Of a DNA stretch of 64,000 nt, positions 36,781 to 45,484 are shown one piece after another. Numbering within the stretch: the stretch's first letter is position 1; the number at the start of each line of letters is the position of its first letter. Position numbers and translations under genes: made by a program. Source of the stretch: Arthrospiribacter ruber (GTDB lineage Bacteria > Bacteroidota > Bacteroidia > Cytophagales > Cyclobacteriaceae); contig NZ_RPHB01000011.1 of NCBI RefSeq assembly GCF_019343195.1, positions 62,001 through 126,000 of the forward strand, given 5' to 3'. The notes under the pieces are model-generated. The model ran no database searches. It was not told the origin of the DNA and saw nothing but the letters and a program-made list of their open reading frames with translations.

Positions 36781-38821
36781 TTTCTATGTTTCTTTTAGCT
36801 TCCTGTGATTTTTTATATATGTATACCAATAGGATCAAAAGCAAAGAAAAAGCAATCAGAATCAAAAGGATCCCATATTGATCCCAGAATGTATCAAAGT
36901 TTGCTCTTGTCTCCATTTCTGCACTTTTGGTCCTTTCACTTCTCAGATCAAAAAAACTGTACCTTTTCTCATTTGAGATCATGACATTTCCGGTATTGGT
37001 TAGGAATTGATCTTTCATCCCTTCCCAGAGCCGGGTGACTGCCTTAGGATCGGGGTTAAATTGGTTTAAGAGAAGTATTTTCGAATTATTGTGTTCAAAT
37101 AGCTGCAGGTAATTCAGCTTGTCACTATGATAAAATTCAAAAAATCTATCCAATTGATCTGACTTATAGCTTATTTTTCCATCTATGAATTGGATAAATT
37201 GGCTTTTGCTTAAATTCAAATTGCCAAGGTTAGCATTTTGAAACATGAAAATATAATCTGTGTTTCTGTCCAAGACATATTCTGGATCAAACCGTTGTAT
37301 TGTTGGAAGGTACAACTCATTGACATGTGGATCTCTTTCATTTAAGAGATAAATTATATCCGAAAATGTTTCAATATCTCTTATCCCGGATATTTTTTCA
37401 TAGTGCAATGCAACACTTTTATTTTTGAAATTGGCGGGAAAAGACGCAAAAGTCGATGGTGTTTTCGGGAAAAATGTTGGAGAGATTTTTGACTGATTGT
37501 TGTCAATTACTGCATAGAAATTATCCGACGATTTATCACACAACCCACCTTCGGGTATATAAATAAATTCAAACCCAAAATAGCTTCCTGTAGATAATTG
37601 TATTATATCGAGAAAGATGCTTTTTTGTAGTATCCCACTTTGATCCAGTCTGATTGATTCGAGAAGTCTGTTGTTGAGATAGACATTCAAATAACCTTGC
37701 TCTTTCTTTTGTATAGGTCTGTAATTGACTGCTACATTCAATTCGAGATTTCTGACAGCCCTTTTTGCTAGATAGGAGGGGAGGGATAAATTTCTTCTGA
37801 TAATTCCGATACCTGAAACTTCCTCACTTTCCATTCCCAACTCATCAAAAGTGTAGGTGTTTTTGAGCTTAAAACCAAAGTCAGGGTTTTTTTCTTGAAC
37901 TTCGGAGATCAGCATATACTCAGTGATTGCTGAACTCCTTAATTCAGGATCGCGAAGTGTTTCAATACCCTTTTGGAACGCCTCCCGATCAGGTATATTC
38001 ATTATCAAAGAGCTTGTGTAGACATTTTTTGAAGCTGTCGAATCAAATGTTTCCTTATAACTGATTTTAAATTCGACTGCTCCTGCTGAATTCCTAAAAT
38101 TTTCTTTAGGAAAATATTTTCCTACAACATTTGGATTAGAAATAACTAATCCATGGTGAAAATCCTCATTATTTGCATCTTCTAAGGCTTTGATGTTGAG
38201 TTTAGAACCGAAATTCTTTTGAATAAGAAAATGGGTATGTGCCAAAAGATCGGGATAGTTTTCCAAAATGGACTTTTCTATCAACAAATTTTCGACGGTA
38301 GGTAAAAAATCATTAATAGCAAATTCAGGTTTTTTTTCTGAGAATGACAGTCTTTTTTCTACAATGCCGCTGTTTTGGGTTACCTGCATCCAGATTGACC
38401 TTTGGTCTAAATCGGAACAATCCTCGTCTTCCCAAAAGAAGCTGGGCTCGATACTTAGATGGATATAACCTGAGCTAATGGCTGAAACTGATAAAGGAAC
38501 CTTTACCCGAATGGTATCTTGAAAGTCATCTAACTTTACAGAAGACGTATAATAATCTCCTACTCTAAATCTAATTCCGCTTCGCTTCCTGTCGATCAGG
38601 TCAGAGACTGTGATTTTCAAGTCAAAAAAGCTGTTTGCATAATCCCTGGTTTCTTTGTGTTTGATATAAAAGTTTACCGGAGTGCTTCCCGTTACAGTGG
38701 TTTGCCTGGAATATCCATACTGTTCAAATCCTGAAATCTGATTTTCTATATTGGATCCGAACAAAAGTTGGCTTACACCAAGGAGTCCTATAGTGAGTAG
38801 CAGGGTAAATTGTCTTTTCAT
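36770..38821 (-). CDS. BcsB-like periplasmic polysaccharide synthase subunit
   Basis: A 683-residue protein with a signal peptide (about 1-22), a long periplasmic beta-rich region, and a single C-terminal membrane helix (YGILLILIAFSLLLILLVYIY, about 648-668) with a short cytoplasmic tail. This matches BcsB, which guides cellulose across the periplasm. The segment YIHLSIEPSFFWEDEDCSDLDQRSIWMQV resembles the BcsB phrase with a conserved Cys/Asp and Trp. Sequence similarity is otherwise weak, so this is a topology- and context-based call. It overlaps the kinase gene by 4 bases and the barrel gene by 11. Confidence 0.65.
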   Translation of the reverse strand: MKRQFTLLLTIGLLGVSQLLFGSNIENQISGFEQYGYSRQTTVTGSTPVNFYIKHKETRDYANSFFDLKITVSDLIDRKRSGIRFRVGDYYTSSVKLDDFQDTIRVKVPLSVSAISSGYIHLSIEPSFFWEDEDCSDLDQRSIWMQVTQNSGIVEKRLSFSEKKPEFAINDFLPTVENLLIEKSILENYPDLLAHTHFLIQKNFGSKLNIKALEDANNEDFHHGLVISNPNVVGKYFPKENFRNSAGAVEFKISYKETFDSTASKNVYTSSLIMNIPDREAFQKGIETLRDPELRSSAITEYMLISEVQEKNPDFGFKLKNTYTFDELGMESEEVSGIGIIRRNLSLPSYLAKRAVRNLELNVAVNYRPIQKKEQGYLNVYLNNRLLESIRLDQSGILQKSIFLDIIQLSTGSYFGFEFIYIPEGGLCDKSSDNFYAVIDNNQSKISPTFFPKTPSTFASFPANFKNKSVALHYEKISGIRDIETFSDIIYLLNERDPHVNELYLPTIQRFDPEYVLDRNTDYIFMFQNANLGNLNLSKSQFIQFIDGKISYKSDQLDRFFEFYHSDKLNYLQLFEHNNSKILLLNQFNPDPKAVTRLWEGMKDQFLTNTGNVMISNEKRYSFFDLRSERTKSAEMETRANFDTFWDQYGILLILIAFSLLLILLVYIYKKSQEAKRNIENAR

Positions 38822-40158
38822 TTTTTCAATGTTTTAAACTCGACAATAAAGACCACACCGCCATTTAGTTCTGTCCGGTACTTAAAATAACCGCTCATTT
38901 TGTCTATCATATTCTTGGCTATTTGTAAACCGAGGCCTTTCGGTGCTTCAAAACTAGAATTGAACTGAAACGATTCAAGGGGCTTGAACATGGCGTTTAG
39001 GGATTTGGCCGAGATATCGGCAGAGGGGCCAAAGATTTCTATGTAGGTGTTATTTTCATTACTTCCGGATGAAATAATGATTTCTGAATTGTTTTCTGAC
39101 CAAATAATCATGTAGTTCAACATGTTCTGAAGTACATTACTCAAAATCAGAAAATCTGCCATAATGAAATCGTCTTTGTGGATTTTTTCAGCTTTCAGTA
39201 TGATGTTTTTCTCTTTGGCTTTGTTCTGCACTCCAATGAGTGCTTTGGAAACTACAGATACAGGGTTGACCGACTCAAGAATAATCGTAAGTGGGCTGTC
39301 GAATTTGTCTTCGTTTTGTTTGTAAATACTGTCTGCATATTTTAAAAGGTCATTGCTGACATCTTTAAGCAGGGCCATATAACTTTTCTCTTCATCATTC
39401 AGGTTGTCCCCATCTATAATCTGTGCCAGCCCTATGATGTTGTGTATTTTGTTTTTGAGGTCATGTCTCAAGAGCTTTTCCCGGTCTTTATCGATTTTTT
39501 GAGATTGTTCAAGTTCATTAAGCTTAAGACTGGTATAGTTGTATTGGGATACCAATTCATTGAGGACAGCTTGCTTTTTTTCATCCCTTTCCAAATAGAG
39601 CAAGTAGTTTTTTTTGCGGGCGTTGGGAACGAAAGCAGATAGGTACATAAAGGAAAAAAAAGCATATCCCCCAAGTGTCATTTTATCGGAAAGCTCCATG
39701 AAGTCATCTACACCGATTATCAGAAAGAAGAAAGCAGTAATAAGAAAAACTTCAATAAAAGAATATACAGGGGACCAAAGGGTGAGGTAATTGGCGCCGG
39801 TTACTACTAGGGTGAGCAATAAGAAGTAAAAGGTAACTACTGGACCTGATTCGATATTGATAATGGTGAAACAGTATGCAGTAAACAAAATCAAATAGGA
39901 TAAGCATAGTATTTGAAAGTGTTTTTGATTTTTTTTTGCCAAAGGATGTGATACAAAGCCAATGAAAATCAGGATGAGCTTAAATAAAAATGTAGATTTC
40001 CAAAGTGAACTGAAAATAAAAAACTCCACTATAAATAACCCAATCAGTAAGCTGGTAATGCTCCAATAAATATAATTTGTAGCATCCCACATTTTCTTTT
40101 GATATTTACTCAAAAGTTCGTCTTTTTCAATTGACGCTGAAACTGTTGTTTGTTTCAT
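38818..40158 (-). CDS. Membrane histidine kinase-like protein heading the exopolysaccharide operon
   Basis: A 446-residue protein. Residues 30-175 form about six membrane helices (MASE-like). A coiled-coil linker leads to LLRHDLKNKIHNIIGLAQI with candidate phospho-His232. The C-terminal third resembles an ATPase domain: an N-box-like NVLQNMLNYMI and the G2-type APKGLGLQIAKNMIDKMSG. The usual DxGxG G1 box is not seen where expected (IEIFGPSADIS), so ATP binding may be altered. No response regulator is next door. Being first in the operon, it may sense a signal that controls the synthase directly or through an unlinked regulator. Confidence 0.75.
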   Translation of the reverse strand: MKQTTVSASIEKDELLSKYQKKMWDATNYIYWSITSLLIGLFIVEFFIFSSLWKSTFLFKLILIFIGFVSHPLAKKNQKHFQILCLSYLILFTAYCFTIINIESGPVVTFYFLLLTLVVTGANYLTLWSPVYSFIEVFLITAFFFLIIGVDDFMELSDKMTLGGYAFFSFMYLSAFVPNARKKNYLLYLERDEKKQAVLNELVSQYNYTSLKLNELEQSQKIDKDREKLLRHDLKNKIHNIIGLAQIIDGDNLNDEEKSYMALLKDVSNDLLKYADSIYKQNEDKFDSPLTIILESVNPVSVVSKALIGVQNKAKEKNIILKAEKIHKDDFIMADFLILSNVLQNMLNYMIIWSENNSEIIISSGSNENNTYIEIFGPSADISAKSLNAMFKPLESFQFNSSFEAPKGLGLQIAKNMIDKMSGYFKYRTELNGGVVFIVEFKTLKK

Positions 40159-40203
40159 AAATTAAACCGTAAAGATTAAAGTAGATATCGGGGTATTTAA
40201 CTG

Positions 40204-40224
40204 TGAAATAAGTGTCTTATTTCA
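40204..40224. promoter_or_regulatory. 9-bp inverted repeat between divergent operon and GH5 gene
   Basis: TGAAATAAG and CTTATTTCA form perfect 9-bp arms around TGT, in the 107-base space between the kinase operon and the GH5 gene. A half-site-like CAAATAAG follows. It looks like a dimeric regulator site that could act on both directions. Confidence 0.5.
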
Positions 40225-40265
40225 GTCAAATAAGCATAATAAAATTTTAATTGTCAAAAATAAAA

Positions 40266-41273
40266 ATGAAGAACATTTTCTTAGTTTTGAGTCCGTTTTT
40301 TATTAGTCTGTATTTTTGGATGCCTTCAAAAGCGCAGGTTTTGGTGGACTTCCGAGGTGTAAATCTTACAGGCTGCGAAAGGGTCTGGGAGGATAGAAAA
40401 TTGAATGGAAGACATGCTTTGAATTCTATAAAAAACGCGGAGCAAAAAGGATTCAATGCTTTTAGATTACCCTTGGCAGTAGATGAATTGATAAAAAATG
40501 ACAGGAGATTTTTAAATGAGTTAAGGAAGCTTGTGAAGTATACAGAAAAGACAGGCACTCCATTGATTTTGGCATATTTTCACCATGGAATAGACAATGA
40601 CAATTGGAAAACTCAAAGTGATAAACTTGCTGAGAACTGGTTGGAGATCCTCAAGCATATTCCCAATGATACCAGGTATCTTTACTTGGAACTTGCAAAT
40701 GAGCCTACTCTGAATCCGGATTACTGGGAGGAAGCTGCCATTTCCGCGATTGGCAAGATTCGGGAAGTAAGCCCTACTATTCCCATCATTGTCGGCGCTT
40801 CAAATTATAATAGTCTATTTGAATTGTCAAGAACCAAGCCTTTGCCTTTTGATCATCTGATCTATACCTTCCATTACTATGAACCTTACCTTTTTACACA
40901 CCAAGGCACGGAATGGACAGGACCTCAAAATGCCACTATTGGTATCCCATATCCATACAGCGCCCCGGATATGCCGAAAATTCACCCGGATGCTTTGGGA
41001 ACAGACGGTGAAATAAATTATAGAGACTACGAAAAAACCGGAGACATCAATGGTATGGTAGACAAAATTTCGATAATTGCGAACTGGGCCAAGAAGCATC
41101 AGGTTTCCTTGATGTGTACTGAATATGGAGTAAGTCAAAATGCCGACGAAATGTCCAGGGTCAGGTATCTCAATGATTTGGGAAAAACACTCAGGGAGTT
41201 TCAAATTCCGGGATTTGTATGGGAGTGGAGGGGTAATTTTGGAATTGAAGGAATAGTAAAAGAGGTGAAATAA
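40266..41273 (+). CDS. Secreted GH5 family endoglucanase
   Basis: I start at MKNIFLVLSPFF (40266), giving 335 residues with a cleavable signal peptide ending near SKAQ; a TTG 15 bases upstream is unlikely. The catalytic domain shows DFRGVNLTGCERVW, AFRLPLAVDEL, LELANEPTLN (acid/base Glu) and SLMCTEYGVS (nucleophile Glu), the GH5 hallmarks. It probably cuts a beta-1,4-glucan-like chain. Lying divergent to a synthase operon, it may play the role of BcsZ, trimming the nascent polymer. A dietary cellulase is the alternative. Confidence 0.85.
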   Translation: MKNIFLVLSPFFISLYFWMPSKAQVLVDFRGVNLTGCERVWEDRKLNGRHALNSIKNAEQKGFNAFRLPLAVDELIKNDRRFLNELRKLVKYTEKTGTPLILAYFHHGIDNDNWKTQSDKLAENWLEILKHIPNDTRYLYLELANEPTLNPDYWEEAAISAIGKIREVSPTIPIIVGASNYNSLFELSRTKPLPFDHLIYTFHYYEPYLFTHQGTEWTGPQNATIGIPYPYSAPDMPKIHPDALGTDGEINYRDYEKTGDINGMVDKISIIANWAKKHQVSLMCTEYGVSQNADEMSRVRYLNDLGKTLREFQIPGFVWEWRGNFGIEGIVKEVK

Positions 41274-41291
41274 AAGGGATTACTTAGCAAC

Positions 41292-42080
41292 ATGAACACG
41301 AAAAAGAACTGCTACCTCCTGTACATCCAATACTTAGGCCTGAGGTATTCTGGCTGGCAAAGGCAAAAGGGAGTCAAGACCATTCAGGGTACGTTGGAAC
41401 GGGGGATCAGGTATGTGCTTGGTCATGAAGATTTCAATGTTTTGGGAGCAAGTAGGACAGATGCAGGCGTTTCATGCAGGAAGGGAGCTTTTGAACTTTT
41501 TCTGAAAGAGCCTTTACCAAACATTGATTTTTTGACACTTCTCAATCAAAATCTACCTACCGATATTAAGGTTTTGGAATTGCAACCTATAGGTCTAGAG
41601 TTCAACATTATTCAGGATGTAGAATCTAAAACCTATGCCTATACTTTTGTTTTTGGAGAGAAGCCGGACCCTTTAGAGAATCCGACTGCAGGATATTTTC
41701 CAGGCATGCCTGATGTAGATTTAATGAAAGCTGGCGCAGCCAAATTGGTCGGGAAATTTGATTTTCGCCGCTTTTGCTCAGTCGATAAAGTGACCATTGA
41801 CTTTGTTAGGGAAGTAAGCGCTGCGGAATTGGTTCAGGATGCTTCCATAAGAGATACAAAGTCTACAACATTAGTGTTTATTGTTTCCGGGAAAGGATTT
41901 CTCCGGTATCAGGTAAGAATCATGGCAGGTGCCTTGGCAGATTTGGGACTGGGAAAACTGACCTTGGAAGATTTTGAAAATGCCCTGATTCAGACAGAAG
42001 GAAGCCCTGTAGCCATAGCTGCACCGGCTTGCGGGTTGGTGTTAGAACAGGTTAGATTTTTAGAAGAAAAATTGAAGTGA
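41292..42080 (+). CDS. truA: TruA-family tRNA pseudouridine synthase
   Basis: A 262-residue protein with YLGLRYSGWQRQ, GTLERGIRYVL, the catalytic-Asp motif SRTDAGVSC, and KGFLRYQVRIMAGALADLG near the C-terminus. It modifies positions 38-40 of tRNAs. The catalytic loop differs a little from the usual RTDAGVHA, and the protein may be a second TruA paralogue, which would need the rest of the genome to decide. It follows the GH5 gene by 18 bases on the same strand, but the functional link is doubtful. Confidence 0.82.
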   Translation: MNTKKNCYLLYIQYLGLRYSGWQRQKGVKTIQGTLERGIRYVLGHEDFNVLGASRTDAGVSCRKGAFELFLKEPLPNIDFLTLLNQNLPTDIKVLELQPIGLEFNIIQDVESKTYAYTFVFGEKPDPLENPTAGYFPGMPDVDLMKAGAAKLVGKFDFRRFCSVDKVTIDFVREVSAAELVQDASIRDTKSTTLVFIVSGKGFLRYQVRIMAGALADLGLGKLTLEDFENALIQTEGSPVAIAAPACGLVLEQVRFLEEKLK

Positions 42081-42111
42081 AAATCGCCTTGGGAATAATC
42101 TCTAGCTGAAT

Positions 42112-42984
42112 TTATAAAAAACCCATACTCAATATACCCGTCAGCATCAGCAGCTTTGAAAGCATGCTCAGTTGGGTAAAGTGTGCTTTTCTATCGGCTA
42201 TGTAAATTTTATACATAAAAAAGAAAAACAAGAGGCTCAAGATTCCGAAGTAATAAAACAGCTGGGCATTGTTGATTTTGAAAGTTACCACCAGAATGGC
42301 GCAGACAAATGCAATGGCAATCAGAAAAATCACCCGCTTGGTATTTCTGAAACCGATGACTATAGGCAGTGTTTTACAACCATGTTTTCTGTCCCCCTGT
42401 CTGTCTTCTATGTCCTTAATGATCTCCCTGATCAGATTGAGGAAAAATGCAAATATTGCATAAGTGAGTACTAGCAGCTCTGACTGTTGATAATAGTACC
42501 CCACAATCCAGATCGAGGCACCGGTAAGCAAAGCAACTGTAAAATTTCCTACCAAAGGGAGTCTCTTAAGCTGATTGCTGTAAAGCCATAATAAAAAAGC
42601 CGACACAAAAGTTATGATAGCCACTCTTGGGCTTACTGCAAGTGCTATCCCAATTCCCACAAAATTCAGTACGGTATGAAAAAAAATGGCCATCCGGCGC
42701 TTCATTCCCTTACCAATGATAACTTCTTCCGGCTTGTTGACATAATCAATTTTGACATCGTAATAATCATTAATCATATAACCTGCTGCAGCTATGATCA
42801 CCGTTGACAAGACCAGTAAGTACAGGTTGATATCCTGGAGCACAGGGACTCCCATGCGCGTGGTTTCCACCAAAAAATAAGCCGTCATCAGCTGAGCGAA
42901 AGCCAAAATTACCAGATTGGCGGGCCTACTGATTTTCAATAGACTCCAAAAGGTAAAGGAATTGACTGTAGCTGTGGCGTTCAT
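42112..42984 (-). CDS. UbiA-family prenyltransferase
   Basis: A 290-residue protein with about eight or nine membrane helices and the two Asp-rich motifs of UbiA enzymes: NDYYDVKIDYVNKP (about 72-85) and REIIKDIEDRQGDRKHGCKTLP (about 186-206). In Bacteroidota this type is often annotated as geranylgeranylglycerol-phosphate geranylgeranyltransferase, but the acceptor cannot be predicted from sequence. It is convergent with truA. Confidence 0.85.
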   Translation of the reverse strand: MNATATVNSFTFWSLLKISRPANLVILAFAQLMTAYFLVETTRMGVPVLQDINLYLLVLSTVIIAAAGYMINDYYDVKIDYVNKPEEVIIGKGMKRRMAIFFHTVLNFVGIGIALAVSPRVAIITFVSAFLLWLYSNQLKRLPLVGNFTVALLTGASIWIVGYYYQQSELLVLTYAIFAFFLNLIREIIKDIEDRQGDRKHGCKTLPIVIGFRNTKRVIFLIAIAFVCAILVVTFKINNAQLFYYFGILSLLFFFFMYKIYIADRKAHFTQLSMLSKLLMLTGILSMGFL

Positions 42985-43067
42985 GTTTCAAAATTAACAC
43001 AATTTGCACTCTGAAATGCAGGAACTTGCTGCTCCAAGTGAAATAATGTGTCATTTCTGATACGATG

Positions 43068-43859
43068 TTACTCCGGCCGGGTTTTATATACACGAATGTA
43101 ATCTACTTCCATCTGTTGTGGCCAGATATCAGGATCTACGCCCTGAGCACCGCCCCAATCTCCGCCTACTGCTATATTGAGAATCAAATGGAACTCTTGG
43201 TCAAATGGCCACTCTTCCCAATCTCCACCGGTATTTTCAAAAGTATGGTATTTTTCCCCGTCAAGATAAAAGTCAATTTTGTCCTCCTGCCAATCAATGG
43301 CATACACATGAAATGCTTTGTCAAAATCAGGGACTTGCACTTGCTTGCCTACCTGGGTGTCTTTTCTGTGATTAAACGCTTCTGTGTGTACCGTCCCGTG
43401 GACTACTCCTGGATCATAGCCTACATGCTCCATAATATCTATTTCCCCACTTTTTGGCCAGCCTCCATAAGTATTTTGCTCTGGAAGCATCCAGATGGCC
43501 GGCCAGGTGCCCACTCCGTAAGGAAGCTTGGCACTTACTTCAATGTAGGCATATTTCCATGCCTTTTTGCCCCTTGTCAAGAGTCTGGCAGAGGAATAGC
43601 CTTTTTCGTAAGTGCTGTCCTGATGTGCCTGGATGATCAGTTTGCCATCTTCAATCCTGGCATTTGAGCTTTCATTCTCTGTGTAATACTGCAACTCATT
43701 GTTGCCCCAGCCGTGGTCCCCTACATCATAGGTCCATGAATCTGAGTCTGGGAGGCCTTCATAATCAAATTCCTCGGCCCAGATCAGATTGTCATCTGAT
43801 CCAGATCCTTTGCATCCAAGCAATAAAATTACTGAAAGGAGGAAAAATAAGTTTTTCAT
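43068..43859 (-). CDS. GH16 family glucanase lipoprotein
   Basis: A 263-residue protein with a lipoprotein signal (LLGC, Cys16) followed by KGSGSDD, which looks like a surface-export signal of Bacteroidota lipoproteins. The GH16 jellyroll has WAEEFDYEG, YGVGTWPAIWMLP, the catalytic SGEIDIMEHVG (ExDxxE), and a WPQQMEVDYIRVYK C-terminus. Such enzymes cut beta-1,3- or mixed beta-1,3/1,4-glucans such as laminarin. It lies 2-3 kb from the exopolysaccharide locus, so it could act on the same polymer or simply feed the cell. Confidence 0.9.
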   Translation of the reverse strand: MKNLFFLLSVILLLGCKGSGSDDNLIWAEEFDYEGLPDSDSWTYDVGDHGWGNNELQYYTENESSNARIEDGKLIIQAHQDSTYEKGYSSARLLTRGKKAWKYAYIEVSAKLPYGVGTWPAIWMLPEQNTYGGWPKSGEIDIMEHVGYDPGVVHGTVHTEAFNHRKDTQVGKQVQVPDFDKAFHVYAIDWQEDKIDFYLDGEKYHTFENTGGDWEEWPFDQEFHLILNIAVGGDWGGAQGVDPDIWPQQMEVDYIRVYKTRPE

Positions 43860-44088
43860 ATCTTAACAGGTTTGATTGAAATCTTGATGAATTCTAGCCA
43901 TTGAAATTAAAGGATATATGGCTGTAAGCCAAAGATAAGGGGATAAAAGGTAGGATGATCAGTAATTGTGGAATATTACTGTCTTGAAAGCTCATCCGAT
44001 TTATTCTTCCCTTAAAAACAGTCTGGCCATTCAAGCCGTTAAAATTTTATTATTTTTGAATACGTATAAACCCAAAAGTATTTTAATA

Positions 44089-45252
44089 ATGGCATATTAT
44101 CACAGACTGGGGAATATTCCTCCAAAGAGACATACACAATTCAGACAGCCTGATGGCAGTCTGTACAAAGAGGAGCTGGTCAGTTCCAAAGGTTTTTCAG
44201 GCATCTACTCCAACCTGTATCATATTCATAATCCAAATAATGTGATCTCCATCGGGGAGCCAACCCCGTACAGTTGGGAGCCTGCCAAAGAATATGGATT
44301 GAAGCAGACCCACTTAAAAACCTCGGGAGTTGGGGCCACAGGTAAAGATTACCTCACTGCCAGGAAGATGCTCATGATGAACAATGACTGCATGATGGGT
44401 ATCTGCGCACCAGAAGAGCGCAAAATGGATTACTATTTCAAAAATGCAGACGGTGATGAGTTGATTTATGTGCATGATGGAGAAGGGGTGCTTTACTCAC
44501 AGTTTGGCAAGCTCCAAGTTCGGCAAGGAGATTATATAGTTATTCCAAGAACGACCATTTACCGATTTGAGTGGAAGGAAGAAGGGCCTTTGCGCTTGTT
44601 GGTAATAGAATCCCATGGACCTATCGAGACCGTGAAGAGGTATAGAAATGAAGTAGGGCAGTTGTTGGAGCATTCCCCATACTGCGAAAGAGATATCCGT
44701 CCTCCAGGTGAGTTGTACACAGAATCAGAAAAGGGAGAGTTTTTGGTTCAAATAAAAAAGGGTGGAATGCTCCATCCTTATACTTACGGTCACAGTCCTT
44801 TGGATATCGTAGGTTGGGATGGGTACTTGTATCCATATGCTTTGTCTATCCATGATTTTGAGCCAATTACCGGGAGAATTCATCAGCCGCCTCCAGTTCA
44901 TCAGACTTTTCAGGCTTGGGGCTTTGTCATCTGTTCCTTTGTGCCAAGGCTGTTTGACTATCACCCTTTGGCAATACCCGCGCCGTACAACCACAGCAAT
45001 ATTGACTCAGATGAGGTCTTATATTATGCCGAAGGAGAATTTATGTCCAGAAAGGGAATTGACAGGGGTTCCTTCACTATTCACATGGGCGGATTGCCAC
45101 ATGGACCACATCCTGGTACAGTAGAAAAGTCCATCGGAGCAAAAGAAACTCATGAGTTGGCAGTCATGTTGGACACGTTTAGGCCACTTTTTGTTACGAC
45201 GCAAGGTTTGGATTTTGTAGATCCGGCATATCCAATGAGTTGGAGGGAATAG
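44089..45252 (+). CDS. hmgA: Homogentisate 1,2-dioxygenase
   Basis: I start at MAYYHRLGNIPPKRHTQFR (44089), giving 387 residues; the longer frame from 43966 adds 41 residues with no family match. HmgA opens the ring of homogentisate in tyrosine and phenylalanine breakdown. Signatures: PPPVHQTFQAWGFVICSFVPR, YNHSNIDSDEVLYY and HMGGLPHGPHPG, holding the iron ligands (two His, one Glu). A TATTTTTG (44051-44058) may be its -7 element. The gene stands alone; no other tyrosine-degradation gene is next to it. Confidence 0.93.
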   Translation: MAYYHRLGNIPPKRHTQFRQPDGSLYKEELVSSKGFSGIYSNLYHIHNPNNVISIGEPTPYSWEPAKEYGLKQTHLKTSGVGATGKDYLTARKMLMMNNDCMMGICAPEERKMDYYFKNADGDELIYVHDGEGVLYSQFGKLQVRQGDYIVIPRTTIYRFEWKEEGPLRLLVIESHGPIETVKRYRNEVGQLLEHSPYCERDIRPPGELYTESEKGEFLVQIKKGGMLHPYTYGHSPLDIVGWDGYLYPYALSIHDFEPITGRIHQPPPVHQTFQAWGFVICSFVPRLFDYHPLAIPAPYNHSNIDSDEVLYYAEGEFMSRKGIDRGSFTIHMGGLPHGPHPGTVEKSIGAKETHELAVMLDTFRPLFVTTQGLDFVDPAYPMSWRE

Positions 45253-45435
45253 AACGGTGTCGATGCTTTGAGTAGATTGGATTGCGTATGCAATTTGGGG
45301 ATTACGATTCAAAGTCGTTTAGATAAGAAACAAGTTGAATTTAATCTATTCCAAAGTTGGATTAAAAGTAAAAACAAACATTGTTTACAAATCTGAACTT
45401 TGGAAAAGTTACCCTAAACTAAACGACATTGAATT

Positions 45436-45477
45436 ACGATTGACGATTTACGAACAGTCTCATAAATCGTCAATCGT
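45436..45477. repeat. 14-bp perfect inverted repeat downstream of pafA
   Basis: ACGATTGACGATTT (45436-45449) is perfectly complementary to AAATCGTCAATCGT (45464-45477), with a 14-base loop. There is no T-run. It lies 8 bases past the phosphatase stop and is made of the same ACGA/TTA words as the spacer at 29649. Confidence 0.65.
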
Positions 45478-45484
45478 GATTTCA

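Noticed and set aside
43065-43667. 200-codon plus-strand frame opposite GH16
   Set aside because: Antisense to a clear glycoside hydrolase; its hydrophobic look comes from the complement of GH16 codons.
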